A DNA stretch of 64,000 nt from Pseudisothecium myosuroides (taxonomy: Eukaryota; Streptophyta; Bryopsida; Hypnales; Lembophyllaceae), in the NCBI GenBank assembly GCA_951799445.1, contig OX637290.1:4404501-4468500 (forward strand). Reading direction: 5' to 3'. This document shows, piece by piece, positions 47,769-63,260 of this stretch (within the stretch, counting starts at the first letter, position 1; every line of letters begins with the position of its first letter). The position numbers were made by a program, and so were the translations under genes. The notes beneath the pieces are model-generated. The model worked only from the letters and a program-made list of their open reading frames with translations. It made no database searches and was not told where the DNA came from.

Positions 47769-49629
47769 TAATCCCTAAAGTCCCATTGTCCCCTCAAGGC
47801 ACAAAATGGATTTTGGATAGTTTCCTATGGTCTCAATTTTCATTGTGACTTTTTGAATTTTTTTGAAAGATAAGAAAACACATCAGTTTTCAGGAACCTT
47901 AATTTTTATTTCAATTGATTCCCACAAGTGAAAGTTATGCTACCTTAAGCCCAAAACAATATTCATTGGGCAGCATCAAATAATCACAAAAAGCCAAAAT
48001 AAAATTTTCAAAATTTTGTTTTTTTATAGAAAGTAAGTTTGTCTATGTGGAAAAATTTGATTCAATCTATTTGGAGTATTGATGAAAAAGTTATGGGCAT
48101 TCTTGTTTTTTGGGCAATCTAAGCATCTTCTTGAAAAAATAACTTATAGGACTCATTTTAAAATGCAATTCTTATAATTTTTCAAAAAAATTGTTTGAGA
48201 GGGCAAATTTGCTTGCTAGAAAAATCTCACCATTGGAATTATTGTGTTTCAATTTCATTGTAAAGCTTTTAACAATTTAGTTTTTTATTGAATCTCAAAA
48301 ATATTTTTACTTTATAATTACGTTGAGAACAAAAATTGAATGTAATTTCTTGAATTTTATTTTTCAAACTTTCAACTCAATTCTTCAATATAGTTTTTTT
48401 TTAATTCAGCATATGTAGTCCAAAAATGTTAACCCCTAAAGGACCAGCCTCCTATTTTTAGCAATGTGGCGATTTTGGGCAGGTACCTGTGACTAGAAAT
48501 TTGTATATTTTAGGCTGAAATTTTAATAGAAGGTGGAGACAAGGAATATCTTTCATATGCACTAAATTTCGTGACATTTGGAAATATGATTCAAAAGTTT
48601 TGGCCTAGTATGTTGTTTGTTTTTCAACTCAGGCAATCTAGGTAGATAAAAAAAAATCACTTTTTTCTAAAACAAAAATTTGAAATTGGTTTTCCAAGAT
48701 TAATATATACGTGGAAAGCTTTGAATCATTCCATTTCAATCCATGAATCAAAAGTTATGAGGAGCTTTAGTTTGCGGGCAATTATGGATTCCCTACTCTA
48801 AAATAAACTTTGAAGTCATTTATTTCACTCAATTTTCAATATTTTTGGTAAAGAATAAAATCATAGGATGTATATTGTTTATTACAACATTGCAACCGTT
48901 GGAATTGGCATTTTTCAGTTTCATAACTAAATTCTTAACAATTTAGTGTTTTGAATCATTATCTACTTCTTTCTACTTACTATTTTTTTCCTACATGTTG
49001 TACAATTCCAAATGATTTAAAATGTTTCAAGCATGTACCCAACTTGCCCTAAAGAATTAATGCAAAGAGTTACCACCATTGTGGTCATTTTTTCATACAA
49101 ATGTGACCTTGTGAAGTGCAGCTGCCTGATTTTTCGCAGGGCCAAAAAAAGGATTTTTGTTAATTCAAATGCTAATATCTTGCAATCCACATGGTGGGAA
49201 ATTTTGAATTTTTTTTCACATGTTTTCAAACCAGCGTACTATACGATCATACCGTTAGATGTGTCCAAAAATAATTTTTTTTCAAAAATTTGTTACTTGA
49301 GCTCAAAATGGCAATTTTTGAGCGTTTTTGATGAAAACATAGTCAAGGAACTTTAGGGATTAAGCTAAGAAGATTCAAAGCCTTAAAATGTAGGTAGAAA
49401 AAGTAGCAAAAAAATGATTTTCTTCACTTCAAACAAAAATACCTCGCAATCCACAAGGTCAAGTTTTCATAAACTTCTTCCACACATTCTTATACCAGTC
49501 TAGTGCAAGATCCTACAATTAGATATGTCGAAAAAATAATTTCTAAAGCTTTTGCACTTTATAATAGAAATGATAATTTTGAGAGGAATTTGATGACAAA
49601 AAGACCTTGGGAATTTTAGGAGTTATGGA
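47769..49629 (+). mobile_element. Old family A element split by a younger one
   Basis: The left part (47769-48429) and right part (49364-49629) together match 45251-46183. The left end is decayed (TTTAATCCCTAAAGTCCC) and the right end is GGAATTTTAGGAGTTA. The interruption is exactly the element 48430-49363. Confidence 0.75.
48430..49363 (+). mobile_element. Family A TTAA element nested in another family A element
   Basis: 934 bp from TTAACCCCTAAAGGACCAGC to GGAACTTTAGGGATTAA with TTAA on both sides. The host flank continues on either side, so the TTAA is a genuine target-site duplication rather than part of the repeat end. Confidence 0.85.
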
Positions 49630-49735
49630 TTAACCTTAGAAAGACACAACCCTCCATAATTAAGGTAGTCACCAAAATGCTCTAATTACGGGACCAGTAG
49701 GTGCATTTTTTGTTTCTACGATTAATCCTTAAACA
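49630..49735. mobile_element. Family C TTAA MITE, partial
   Basis: TTAACCTTAGAAAGACACAACC followed by the family C interior, then family B sequence. The right end is lost. Part of it (49679-49763) is repeated directly at 49947-50041. Confidence 0.6.
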
Positions 49736-49763
49736 ACAGGCTAAGCCCCTCGGGCTTGATTTG

Positions 49764-49950
49764 ACTAAGTGTCCAATGGATGACAAAGAATATTTTCATG
49801 TAAGACAAAGGTGCAATTGTTCATCTTTGGAATTTTGTGCAAAAAGGGGAGGCTTTGCTCAATAGTTTGACCTTGAATGAGTAGTTTTGGTTTTCTTAGA
49901 GTAGATGATTTACATTGTATCTAAAAAGATGATTTTTGCAAAGATTAGCC
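49764..49950 (-). mobile_element. Family B MITE, inverted, between direct repeats
   Basis: Reversed family B core (AATGGATGACAAAGAATATT, TTTGTGCAAAAAGGGGAGGC). Flanked by an imperfect direct repeat of about 85 bp of family C sequence. Confidence 0.6.
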
Positions 49951-50244
49951 CATCCTTATTGGGCTTATAATTGGACCAATAGGTGCATCATTTGTTTCTA
50001 TAACTAATCCTTAAACAACAAGCTAAACCCTTCGGGCTTGGTTTTGAGAGAATCATTGACAAAAGATATTTTTTTATATATTTTTGGAATGTTTCAACCT
50101 ACTTAACCCCTAAAGGACCAGCTTGCTATTTTTAGCAACATAGCAATTTTGGGCAAGTATGTGTGACTAGAGATTTTCATATTTTAAGCTGAAATTTTAA
50201 TAGAAGGTGGGGACGAGGAATATCTTTCATGTGCACTAAATTTC

Positions 50245-50498
50245 ATGACATTTCGAAATAGGAGTCAAAAGTTATGGTCAAATATGTTACTTTTTTCACC
50301 GGGCGGGCGGTCCAGGCAAATCTGAAAAAATCACTTTTTCAAAAATAAAAATAAAAAAAAATATATATATATAACTCTAGAAAATCAATTTCAAATTTTT
50401 ATTTTTGAAAAAGTGATTTTTTCAGATTTGCCTGGACCGCCCGCCCGGTGAAAAAAGTAACATATTTGACCATAACTTTTGACTCCTATTTCGAAATG

Positions 50499-50502
<4 letters not shown>
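50245..50502. repeat. Perfect inverted duplication, arms about 107 bp
   Basis: Left arm 50245 to about 50352 and right arm about 50395-50502 are identical by eye when one is reversed, including the GC-rich core CACCGGGCGGGCGGTCCAGG. They are separated by about 40 bp of A/T-rich DNA. Relatives of the host element have only one copy. Confidence 0.9.

Positions 50503-50580
<78 letters not shown>
50501..50580. repeat. (AT)40 microsatellite
   Basis: 80 bp of uninterrupted AT dinucleotide directly after the palindrome. The open frame of alternating Ile-Tyr here is an artefact. Confidence 0.98.
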
Positions 50581-50583
<3 letters not shown>

Positions 50584-51347
50584 GAAAGCTTTAAATCGTT
50601 CCATTTCGACCAATGAGTAAAAAGTTATGAGGTTTTTTAGTTTGCAGGTAACTACGGATTCTCTACTCTGAAATAAACTTTGAAGTTGTTTATTTAACTC
50701 AACTTTTAATATTTTTTGGAAAACCCCCCCCCTTAGGATTTAGGTTGTTTATTACAACATTACAACCATTGGGATTGACATTTTTCAATTCCATAATTAA
50801 ATTCTTAACAATTTAGTATTTTAAATCATTCTCTACTTCTTTCTACTTACTATTTTTTTCCTATATGTTGTACAATTCCAAACGATTTGAAAATTTTTAA
50901 GCATGTAGACAACTTGTTTAGGAAAAATAATTCAAAGAAGCACCACCATTTTGGACATTTTTTCATACAAATGTGACCTTGTGAAGTGCAGCTGCCCTGT
51001 TTTTCGCAGGAACAAAAAAAAGGATTTTTGCCAATTCAAATGCTAATATCTTCCAATCCGCATGGTGGAAAATTCTGAAATTTTTTCCACATCTTCTAAA
51101 ACTAGTTTACTATAAGATCCTACGGTTACATGTGTCGAAAAAGTTTTTTTTTTCAAAATTTGGTACTTGTAATAAAAATGACAGTTTAAGGTGTTTTTCG
51201 GTGAAAACATAGTCATGGAACTTTAGGGGTTAATCCACTTCAATAGAGAATAAGGCTAGTTGGGCAAGCAAAGAGATCCATCCCCTACTTCAAGGAAATT
51301 TTTTTATTCCCCTTTGGATTGCCCTCTAGGCAAGTGAGTGCCCTTTT

Positions 51348-51759
51348 CTAAGAGCATCGCCACGGTTGCACACAAAGTGGCGCAAACCTGGGGAGTGGCC
51401 AGGCCCGAGCACATATATTCCCCCACGGCACGCATGACGAGGGTCCAAAAATGGCTAGGCACAGCCAAATTTGTTGAGTACACGGTGAAATGGTGTATCT
51501 TGCCCGCAGCTCGGTATGGAACACTTTTGTCATTGTTCACAAGTTTCGAGGTCGTTTTTTAATAAATAAATTTAAAAAAATGCTTTTGCGTGTCGGCGCT
51601 CACGAGGTGGCGCTCTTGGGACCGTGTAGACCTGGTTCCCCATTTAGCCGTGGGACACAAACAAAACAAATGGGCGGGGCTCATTCAACCCACACTCCAA
51701 TTGGGCTTGTCCGTCCCATCCTCCCCATCTCAGGCGTGGGGAACTGGGGATGCTCTTAG
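51348..51759. mobile_element. CTAAGAGCATC-ended MITE
   Basis: 412 bp with 11-bp ends CTAAGAGCATC and GATGCTCTTAG. Relatively GC-rich. Plant elements with AGAGCATC ends are common, but no clear target duplication is visible, so class is left open. Confidence 0.55.
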
Positions 51760-52095
51760 GGTTAACTGCAATGTCTGCTTGAAAACTTTGTCCAGTTCAG
51801 TTCAGTTCAGTTTGCCATGTTGATCACTCCATTGAATGCTTTCAGTCCAAATCCAGCTCACTGGCAGGCACGGCCCCAGGCCACCACCACCTTGGATTGG
51901 AGGCTTCAGTTCTCTAAGCTTACAGGACAGGACAGTACAGTACATTACATTACAGTGGGGAAGGCTACGACCGACACATTTGTGCATTTGTACCATTGTC
52001 AATTAAACTACTGTAAGGTACAAGGTATGTTCACACTGGGTGATAAAAAGAGTGTTGTTCCTGAGGGTCTTAGGAACAAATTCAGAACTGAGGTA

Positions 52096-52419
52096 TAAGT
52101 TAGTAGAAGGTCCATAAAGCGACCATGTAAGCGCTGAAACTGAATTTTGGGGAGGTAAAACATCTTGAAATATTTTTCACTAAATTTTCCTTGAAAGACA
52201 AGAGGAAATGGCATCTAACCCAAGTTGTTTCATATTTTTTTGGAGCTTTGGGGAATTCGTGATGAAATTTTGAAGTTGAAATGCCATAGGGCTCTAAAAG
52301 CGACCACCTCCTAGAATGTACACCATTTGTACATTGTGATAAATTGAAGAAAGCAAAAATGTACCTACGTGTCATGTTAGGTTCAAAATGCCTGATAGCA
52401 GTTCGAGCCTCCTACCTTA
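52096..52419. mobile_element. Family M MITE, copy 3
   Basis: Ends TAAGTTAGTAGAAGGTCC and GAGCCTCCTACCTTA. The interior closely follows copy 1 (GGAGGTAAAACATCTTGAAA). Confidence 0.7.
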
Positions 52420-53431
52420 CTTCTGGACCAAATTCACATTGCAAACATCACTCCTAACACCAAGTGCAAACTATGTTCTGCTCATGCACTCTACACAAGC
52501 CTGAGTGGCACCTCTCCCTTAACCTCCCACCCAGGTTAAGCCTACTCAAGGAGCCGAATTGATCGCCCTTTTTCCCCGGGTTTTTTTTTCTCTCTTAATG
52601 TACACCGTCCTTCTCCAAAAAACACCACCACCAAGTGCAAACATACCTTTAAGGATTCTACGTTCACATGGTGTCCATTACATGCAATAGTGAGTTATGC
52701 CGTGGTCGGTATGGATTCGTAAATACTGTAGGTAGGTATGGTCACCTTGCTTTCAGGTACACTTCACCGTCCCTAACTTCATTAATTCCAGGTGAGCTGT
52801 ATAGTTATCTGGGCAAGCACATGACAGTGCCAAATTCCCTTCCATCTGGGCTTCATCTTGACACATCATGAATGCACACTCGAGGTCAGGAATATTGATC
52901 TCTAGAGCCTGCTGTTCAACTGCTATTTATTTAAGCTTAGTCACCTGTTTTCTGAGGGCCTGGCTTGTGGGATAAGTTGGGTCAGACAACGGACCTGGCT
53001 TGCCATGGTGATGCTGAAATGACAGTTGGAGTTGTAGACCTCCGCACAACTGCCAGTCCGGGGGGGATGGCCGGGGGGACAGAACCGACCAGCCCTTTTT
53101 TTTTTTTACTTTTTGAGAAAGTGCCAAGATGGCGATCACTTAAAATTTGGTGAAGCACTGTATTTCTACATTCATCCATCTTTTGGACCAAAAAAACACT
53201 TTTCAATCATATGCATGCACTTTTTCATCCAAATTTGGTGACTTCATCCACATTTTCAATAAAATTGGGAAATTTCTGGAGTAAAAAGATTACTTTTATC
53301 TGGCGAAAAGCAGACATTTATTTTGAAATGGTGCAATCTGGCCCTGTGGTGCCAGAAAAAAAAGGGCTGGAACCAACCCCCTTGCTCATCCCCCGGTTTG
53401 ACCCCGAGAAAAAAAAAACATGACCTTTTTA
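52420..53431. other. Intergenic DNA of moderate GC
   Basis: Less AT-rich than its surroundings, with the repeated phrase CACCAAGTGCAAAC (about 52459 and 52628). No gene recognised. Confidence 0.5.
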
Positions 53432-54014
53432 TAGTAGAACCTCTCTAAGTCAATAAAGCATTGTCAAGAAGTATTGATTGCCGGTCCCAACTTAACAAAA
53501 TGAACCACATACGAACGTAATGATCCTCTCTAATGTAAGAACCGCTCTAATTCAACGTATCAGACCGGTTCCAACCAAGGTTTTTTTTTTGGCTAAATTT
53601 CGTCAAATTCTGACAAATCTGGCCACTCATTAGAAGAGAAATGAGGCCAAAGAAGGGCCACGAGTTATCTTGGAGTTCTCAAACTTGGGAGCTTTGTTCC
53701 ACTGGAATATTCCCATGCCACGTAGACTGTTGACGTGGCCGGGACACTGCCTTGTCAGCAAAAAAAATTAATTTTAAATTTATTCTAAAAATAGTAAAAA
53801 ATTCTAAAAATAGATTCCCCCCTCTCAATGATGGGAACAGCTTGTTCCCAGCATAGGGAACAATCCTGAAACGGCCCTTTCATGGCCTCATTTTTCTTCT
53901 AATGGCGGCTCTGTCCCTTCCAAAACTAGCCAGTGCAATGAAGTCGGAGGGAGGGACACGGGTCAAAAAAAAAAGCTCCAGTCCCAACTCTATCGACTTA
54001 GAATGGTTCTACTG
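53432..54014. mobile_element. Emigrant/pogo-like MITE, copy 3, with nested inserts
   Basis: Left end TAGTAGAACCTCTCTAAG and right end TTAGAATGGTTCTACTG, with TA on both sides. The left 140 bp and right 40 bp match 12361-12549. The middle (about 53574-53980) is foreign and itself holds the family L element at 53629-53905. Confidence 0.8.
53629..53905. mobile_element. Family L MITE, copy 2
   Basis: Ends CATTAGAAGAGAAATGAGGC and GCCTCATTTTTCTTCTAATG. Internal TTGTTCCCAGC...GGGAACA and GAAACGGCCCTTT are shared with 33458-33727. Confidence 0.7.
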
Positions 54015-54329
54015 TATTTGCTACGCATGATACAATTTGGAAATTTAGTATTCATATTTGCAATTGAGAGGCCTCCAATTGTTTTGGAGAAGTGTAGAAA
54101 ACAGATTAATTAAGCACAAAATAGGGGGGGGGGTATTTTTTTAACATGCACCCTTGGGAAAAAAGTCAAGGATTTCAATAGAACAAGTAAGGGGGTCGGT
54201 TCACCTTGGCTAGCACAACTCCACCTCAACTCCTTCCCCCAAGTGTGAAATTATAAGGGAAGGGAAGGCAACTGCACCTAAAATTATCCAAATAAACATT
54301 AGAGCACGAAAACTATTATTTAAACCATC

Positions 54330-54560
54330 TTAACCTCGGAAGGATGGGCTATTCATTGTGGAAATCATCCTTTGGGGGACATTGTGAATTCATCTATTTA
54401 AAAAATAAATTGAAAGCACTCATTAGAGATCGAACTACTGTGCAAGACCTCCCCTTTTGCACAAAGTTTGAAGGATGAACATATGCACTTTTATCTTAAA
54501 TAAAAAGATTTTCTATCATCCATCGGACCATTATGGTCCGAAGCGTCCTTATAAGATTAA
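54330..54560 (+). mobile_element. Family B TTAA MITE
   Basis: 231 bp from TTAACCTCGGAAGGATGGG to GCGTCCTTATAAGATTAA with the family B core (CAAGACCTCCCCTTTTGCAC). Confidence 0.75.
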
Positions 54561-57174
54561 TTTTGATTTACTCTTGCTGGCGTTTGAATGAAGATTTTAT
54601 TTTCTCTTACTTTGTATTTTTTGGACACCTTATGAGTAAACTATGAATTTTTAAAGTATTAAATGAAAAGCGAACTCCATATGATGAATTGGTGTCCTCT
54701 TTTATAGACCCTAAGATTCAACAAAAATAAATAAAAAGATTAGAAACTAAATTTTTTTCATAATAGGAACAACGCTCAAATATTTGCTTAGAAGATTTTG
54801 TAAGGAGTTACCAAAGTAGTTGAATCCCTTCAACAATGGAGATACTTTTACATTGGCAAATTTGTTGATTTCAAATGCCTCTTAAGAAAAGCACCACTCG
54901 GATAATCCCTTGATCCTTAACAACTTATGAATTAAGCATTCAACTTAATTTTGAACAATTGATGAAGCAAAGAATTACACAAAATCATATATTTTTTTCC
55001 AAATGCTTATAGATTTTGTGATTGTTCTCTAACATTTGTATAGTATTGGTTTTCAAAAACTTTCTTTGTGAGTATTCTATGAGAATGACATGAGTATGTT
55101 TCATCCCAAAAGTTAATTTTCCACTTCAAAACATGACCATTCAAAAATGAATTTAATAAATAAGTAAATTATTATTATTAATTATTAGAAACTTAGCATT
55201 TGAATTCAAAGGATTTAAAAAAAAAGTTCAAATAATCAATCTACAACCAAATTTAGAAACATTCCTCAATTTTTAGTTTCAAATTTGATTGAAATATATT
55301 TGTTGATCTAATAGAATATGTATGTAAACATATCTATAGATAATATTCTTACAACTTTTATCTAAAATTCATCATTGATTTTCACATCAATAATCAATTT
55401 TTACTAATTTTTTATGTGAATGTTATTTTTATATCATAATAGAGGTGTTCAAAGGTAATTCAACCATCTAATTTCTAAATTTAGATTCAGAGTTGTCTAT
55501 TTTAAATATTTTTTAATGGGTTTTAAGTACAAAACTTGCAAGTTCTTATTCCACAAGAGTATAATTTTTATTTGTTTATAGATTTTAGGTGTTAAAATGG
55601 ATTATTATACTTTTTATACTTTTTAAATCCTTATGTATTCATTCAAGCCCTTTGCAAAAAGGCAAATGACAGTTTCATATACAACTCTCCATTAAGATTT
55701 CTCAAAGTTTGTTTTTTGAAATTTTTATATTTAAGAGATGTATGCTTTCTGTTTCTAGCTTTGTAATTATTATAATCAACCATGTTATCTTTTAAATCTT
55801 TAGAATCAAAAATCATAAACTTGACTAATAAACAAATTAATTGACCTTTATAATTCCTTTGGTATAAAGGCAAATTTTACATTAAAGAGTAACATCCCTA
55901 AACATCAACATCCTCTAAAAGTACACCATTCCATTTGTCTTGCAAAGAAAGAAGGATTTAGGTCATGTTGAAAAAGAAGAATGGAAATGATGAAAATTAA
56001 AGCACATTAGGCATATGGAAACAATTAAGATTTTTCCCTATTACAATTGAAGAAAAAAAATGGGGGGGGACAAAACATGTATTCCAAAAATATTATATTA
56101 ATCTAAATTTGAAAAAAAAAATGATTTAACAATGCACTGAAAAGAGGCAGGTACTACCTACACCAGTTGCAATACACATAATGTGTCTAATTATGCACTA
56201 TTTTTAGGCATTTTCACAAAGAGACCAAATGAACCTTCCATCCATGTAAAAACATACAAAATACAATTCTAGTTTTTATGGCTTACTAGGTTCAAAACGA
56301 AGCAAATAAATTGCTCCAGAATAATGCTTCATCCTAAGTTTCTAAATGTACTTTCACAATATGAACTAAATTAGTTGATTTTAATGAGTCATGCTTGTTG
56401 TTTTTCACTTTAAATGTTCTTCACAAATTTAGGTGTTGGTAGAAACCTTCACAATAGAAAAAAAAACAATGATTATGTAAGGTATTTAAGAGTTTGTAAA
56501 TTTTTTTCATAAAATTAAAAACCAAGTCCAAAATCAACCAAAATACAAATGTGTTTAAATTTTCCTTTTAGGTGCCAATCAATTATATAAGACGCATGTT
56601 TTAGTTTTAGTTAATTTGATATAATTTGGTTTCTTCCAAGAAATAATCATTTAAATGCATATAATTTGAATCTAGTTTTGAAGGACTTTTAAGTCAGTGA
56701 ATGGTATGGAAAACTAGAAATCAGACTTAAATTGGTGATGTTAGAATCAAAGTGAATTAAATTTCTACTTCATGCTCAACTACTTTATTCATGTATGGTT
56801 ATTAACTGTATTTTTACTACTAGTAAAGTGAAAAGAAATCCTACACTTTTCTTCTTTTATTGAATACAAATATTATATTTCTAAAATCATAACGTACTAT
56901 GATTCATTAAAATACAATGTATAAATAATGTATCCCAAGTGATTTGCAATGATATGATCTATTAAAAATATAGGTATCAAAATTTGGATTGTAATATATT
57001 AAATCTGTAATACATTGTTATCAATAACAAATTTATGATTCCATCTATCACAATATTCAAGTGATTATTAATTTATGACCCACCATGCATGTAAAATGGT
57101 GTGTAAAATTATAGAATGATTTTAATTCTACAAATTTGGATTTGGACAAGAATTCAATCCTTTAGCAAGTTTGT
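54561..57174. other. AT-rich intergenic DNA
   Basis: No supported gene, repeat with ends or RNA. Confidence 0.55.
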
Positions 57175-57587
57175 TTAACCCATTAAGGACCATGGTTGAT
57201 TTGGGGGGTGGGCAATCCTTTGTATGGCTAATTGGGAGCAATTTTAAAACTTTTGAATGCAAGTGCCTATCGGAGATCTAATCGTACGGATGGAAGTGTT
57301 GCACATGATATAGGGTTTAGCATTAAATTTTTTGGTGAAGGTGCATTGTGAAGTAGGAATTTTTAGCAAATCTTGGTGTAATTTCAGCCCCTGTTGTCTT
57401 GGTTTTTTCAACCCTCTGGCCACATGCCACCTCAGATCGGCCTAGTTATTGTCCTAAACTCTTTACTTCCCAATTTTCCAGACCCGTCCCCTTTGCCACG
57501 TCATCAAATTCGTTGACATGCTCTCTCTACAAACCAAAAAGGACCCAAATCAACCACAAAATGGTCGACCAGTCCTTAATGGGTTAA
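57175..57587. mobile_element. TTAA-flanked MITE, family F
   Basis: 413 bp with ends TTAACCCATTAAGGACCATG and CCAGTCCTTAATGGGTTAA. Single copy in this window. Same TTAA/CC end type as families A-D. Confidence 0.75.
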
Positions 57588-59016
57588 AATTTCATATTTT
57601 CACAAGCTTACTTCACATTGAAAATAGTTGAGTAACACTATACAGTCTCACAAGTAGTGCAATCATTATCATATCTTTTAATGAAATTTAATGAAAATTT
57701 TCATAATTATGTAATATTTCAAAATCTTTGACAATTAAAAATTATTTTACTTTATGGACATCCAATACACCATATAATTTTAGTCAACCAAATTAATATT
57801 AAAAACAATAGTTTAATTTGTAACTTTTAAATCTAAAAATAAATTATATCAAAGGTATATGTTAACACATTAAACATTTCATTGATTCAAATTTCAAAAT
57901 ACAAATACACATAATTTTGATTTTATATAATATATAACATGTTTAGTAGGTATAACAGGTATATATATAGGTATACCATATACCATATAATATTTATCTT
58001 TTGATTAAACAAAATACAAAATCACAATATCTCTATGTATGAAAAATTCACATGTTTTCGTAATTGGCACTTCAAACTCTTTTCTAGTCTATGGCAATTT
58101 GTAATCCGTGTATTACATGTATAACTTACAAGTCATATCACCGCTTTAGAATTCATTTTCAAGGACATTATTGTATCAAAAATGAAGATTGTTTGATAAT
58201 CACTTAATTGGAGAAAATCTCACCAAATTGTTAAATCTTTCCTTTATTGACAACATAAAGATTCTAATAAGATAGAGAGACAAATTTTCACATCATTGGG
58301 GCAAATGATATAACCACTCAAATTATTTAAGGGGTAACTCCAATTATCTTGCTTACATGTCGACATATCTTGCGAGTTAAAAACCTTGCTTACATGTAGA
58401 CCTATAGTTGATATGTTTTAATCATGTAGGAGCCACACATGATCAGCACAATCCACAACACAATCACCTAGGCCTGTGCAACCAAAACATCACAAAATAT
58501 TGTGAGAAGAAACATTCTACCCATGCAATTGTGTGAGGAACTGTACCCATTTGTCCCCTAAGGCAAGGCAGTACCATTGGGAAGAGTTGAGTGCAAACAG
58601 GTTCATCATTAGGAGCAAGGGGATCTTAACCACCACAAAAAAAAACAAGTTTACACACTGGAGCTTCTCCTCTGCACACATAGAAAACACTGCCTCCAAG
58701 TGTTGTGAATGCCCCACTACAGTACAAAGACTGCTGGTCTCAGGGTGAAAATTTCATACTCTAGAAAAAAATATACCAAAACCTGTCTAATAAATTCCGG
58801 CGAATGTAACCGAACCTCCAATCTATGTCGTCACACCCAGCTGAAAGTGACTTTAAGTAAACATGGCAATGCCTGTATACCTGTATACCCTAGAATAAGA
58901 TTGGCATAGAGTGCGTTACCAGTGAGCTGCTGAGGTTGTATATAAGTGTCAATTATTGACATGGATGAGGCGATTCCTATACTGCTCCTGTTTCGTGAGT
59001 GCAGGATTCTAGAATA
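57588..59016. other. 3' flank of the agmatine deiminase gene and AT-rich DNA
   Basis: The part from about 58510 to 59016 is of gene-like composition and probably contains the AIH 3' UTR. The rest is AT-rich with no features. Frames at 58517-58909 overlap one another on opposite strands and lack motifs. Confidence 0.45.
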
Positions 59017-63044
<4,028 letters not shown>

Positions 63045-63260
63045 GACGGAGGTCAATGGGAAAAGGAGGTCCACAAGGGGAAGCAAGGAGTCAATGCGAA
63101 GAAGCTTGTGCAACACGCCGGTGGAATGCGGGATTGCGGGATCGATCAGGAAGTGGCACGGGGGGCGGCCATGTTTAGGGTTTGGAAGTGGAGGTTGCGA
63201 TGAAGAGGGCCAGGGAGGATTGACTCCCTTATTGCACCGTGTTCTGCCCCTGGAGAAAAC
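63045..63260 (-). promoter_or_regulatory. Probable 5' leader of the agmatine deiminase gene
   Basis: The first 200 or so bases upstream of the AIH start codon are GC-rich, then composition drops sharply to AT-rich near 63260. This fits a 5' UTR and proximal promoter. The AIH reading frame stays open through it but contains no upstream ATG, so it is treated as leader. No TATA box could be placed with confidence. Confidence 0.4.

Larger units (their letters stand above)
50103..51233 (+). mobile_element. Family A TTAA element with internal palindrome and AT expansion
   Basis: From TTAACCCCTAAAGGACCAGC to GGAACTTTAGGGGTTAA, 1131 bp. It is about 200 bp longer than its relatives because of the inverted duplication 50245-50502 and the AT run that follows. 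Confidence 0.85.

Noticed and set aside
50422..50613. 63-codon Ile-Tyr repeat protein
   Set aside because: It is translation of the (AT)n microsatellite.
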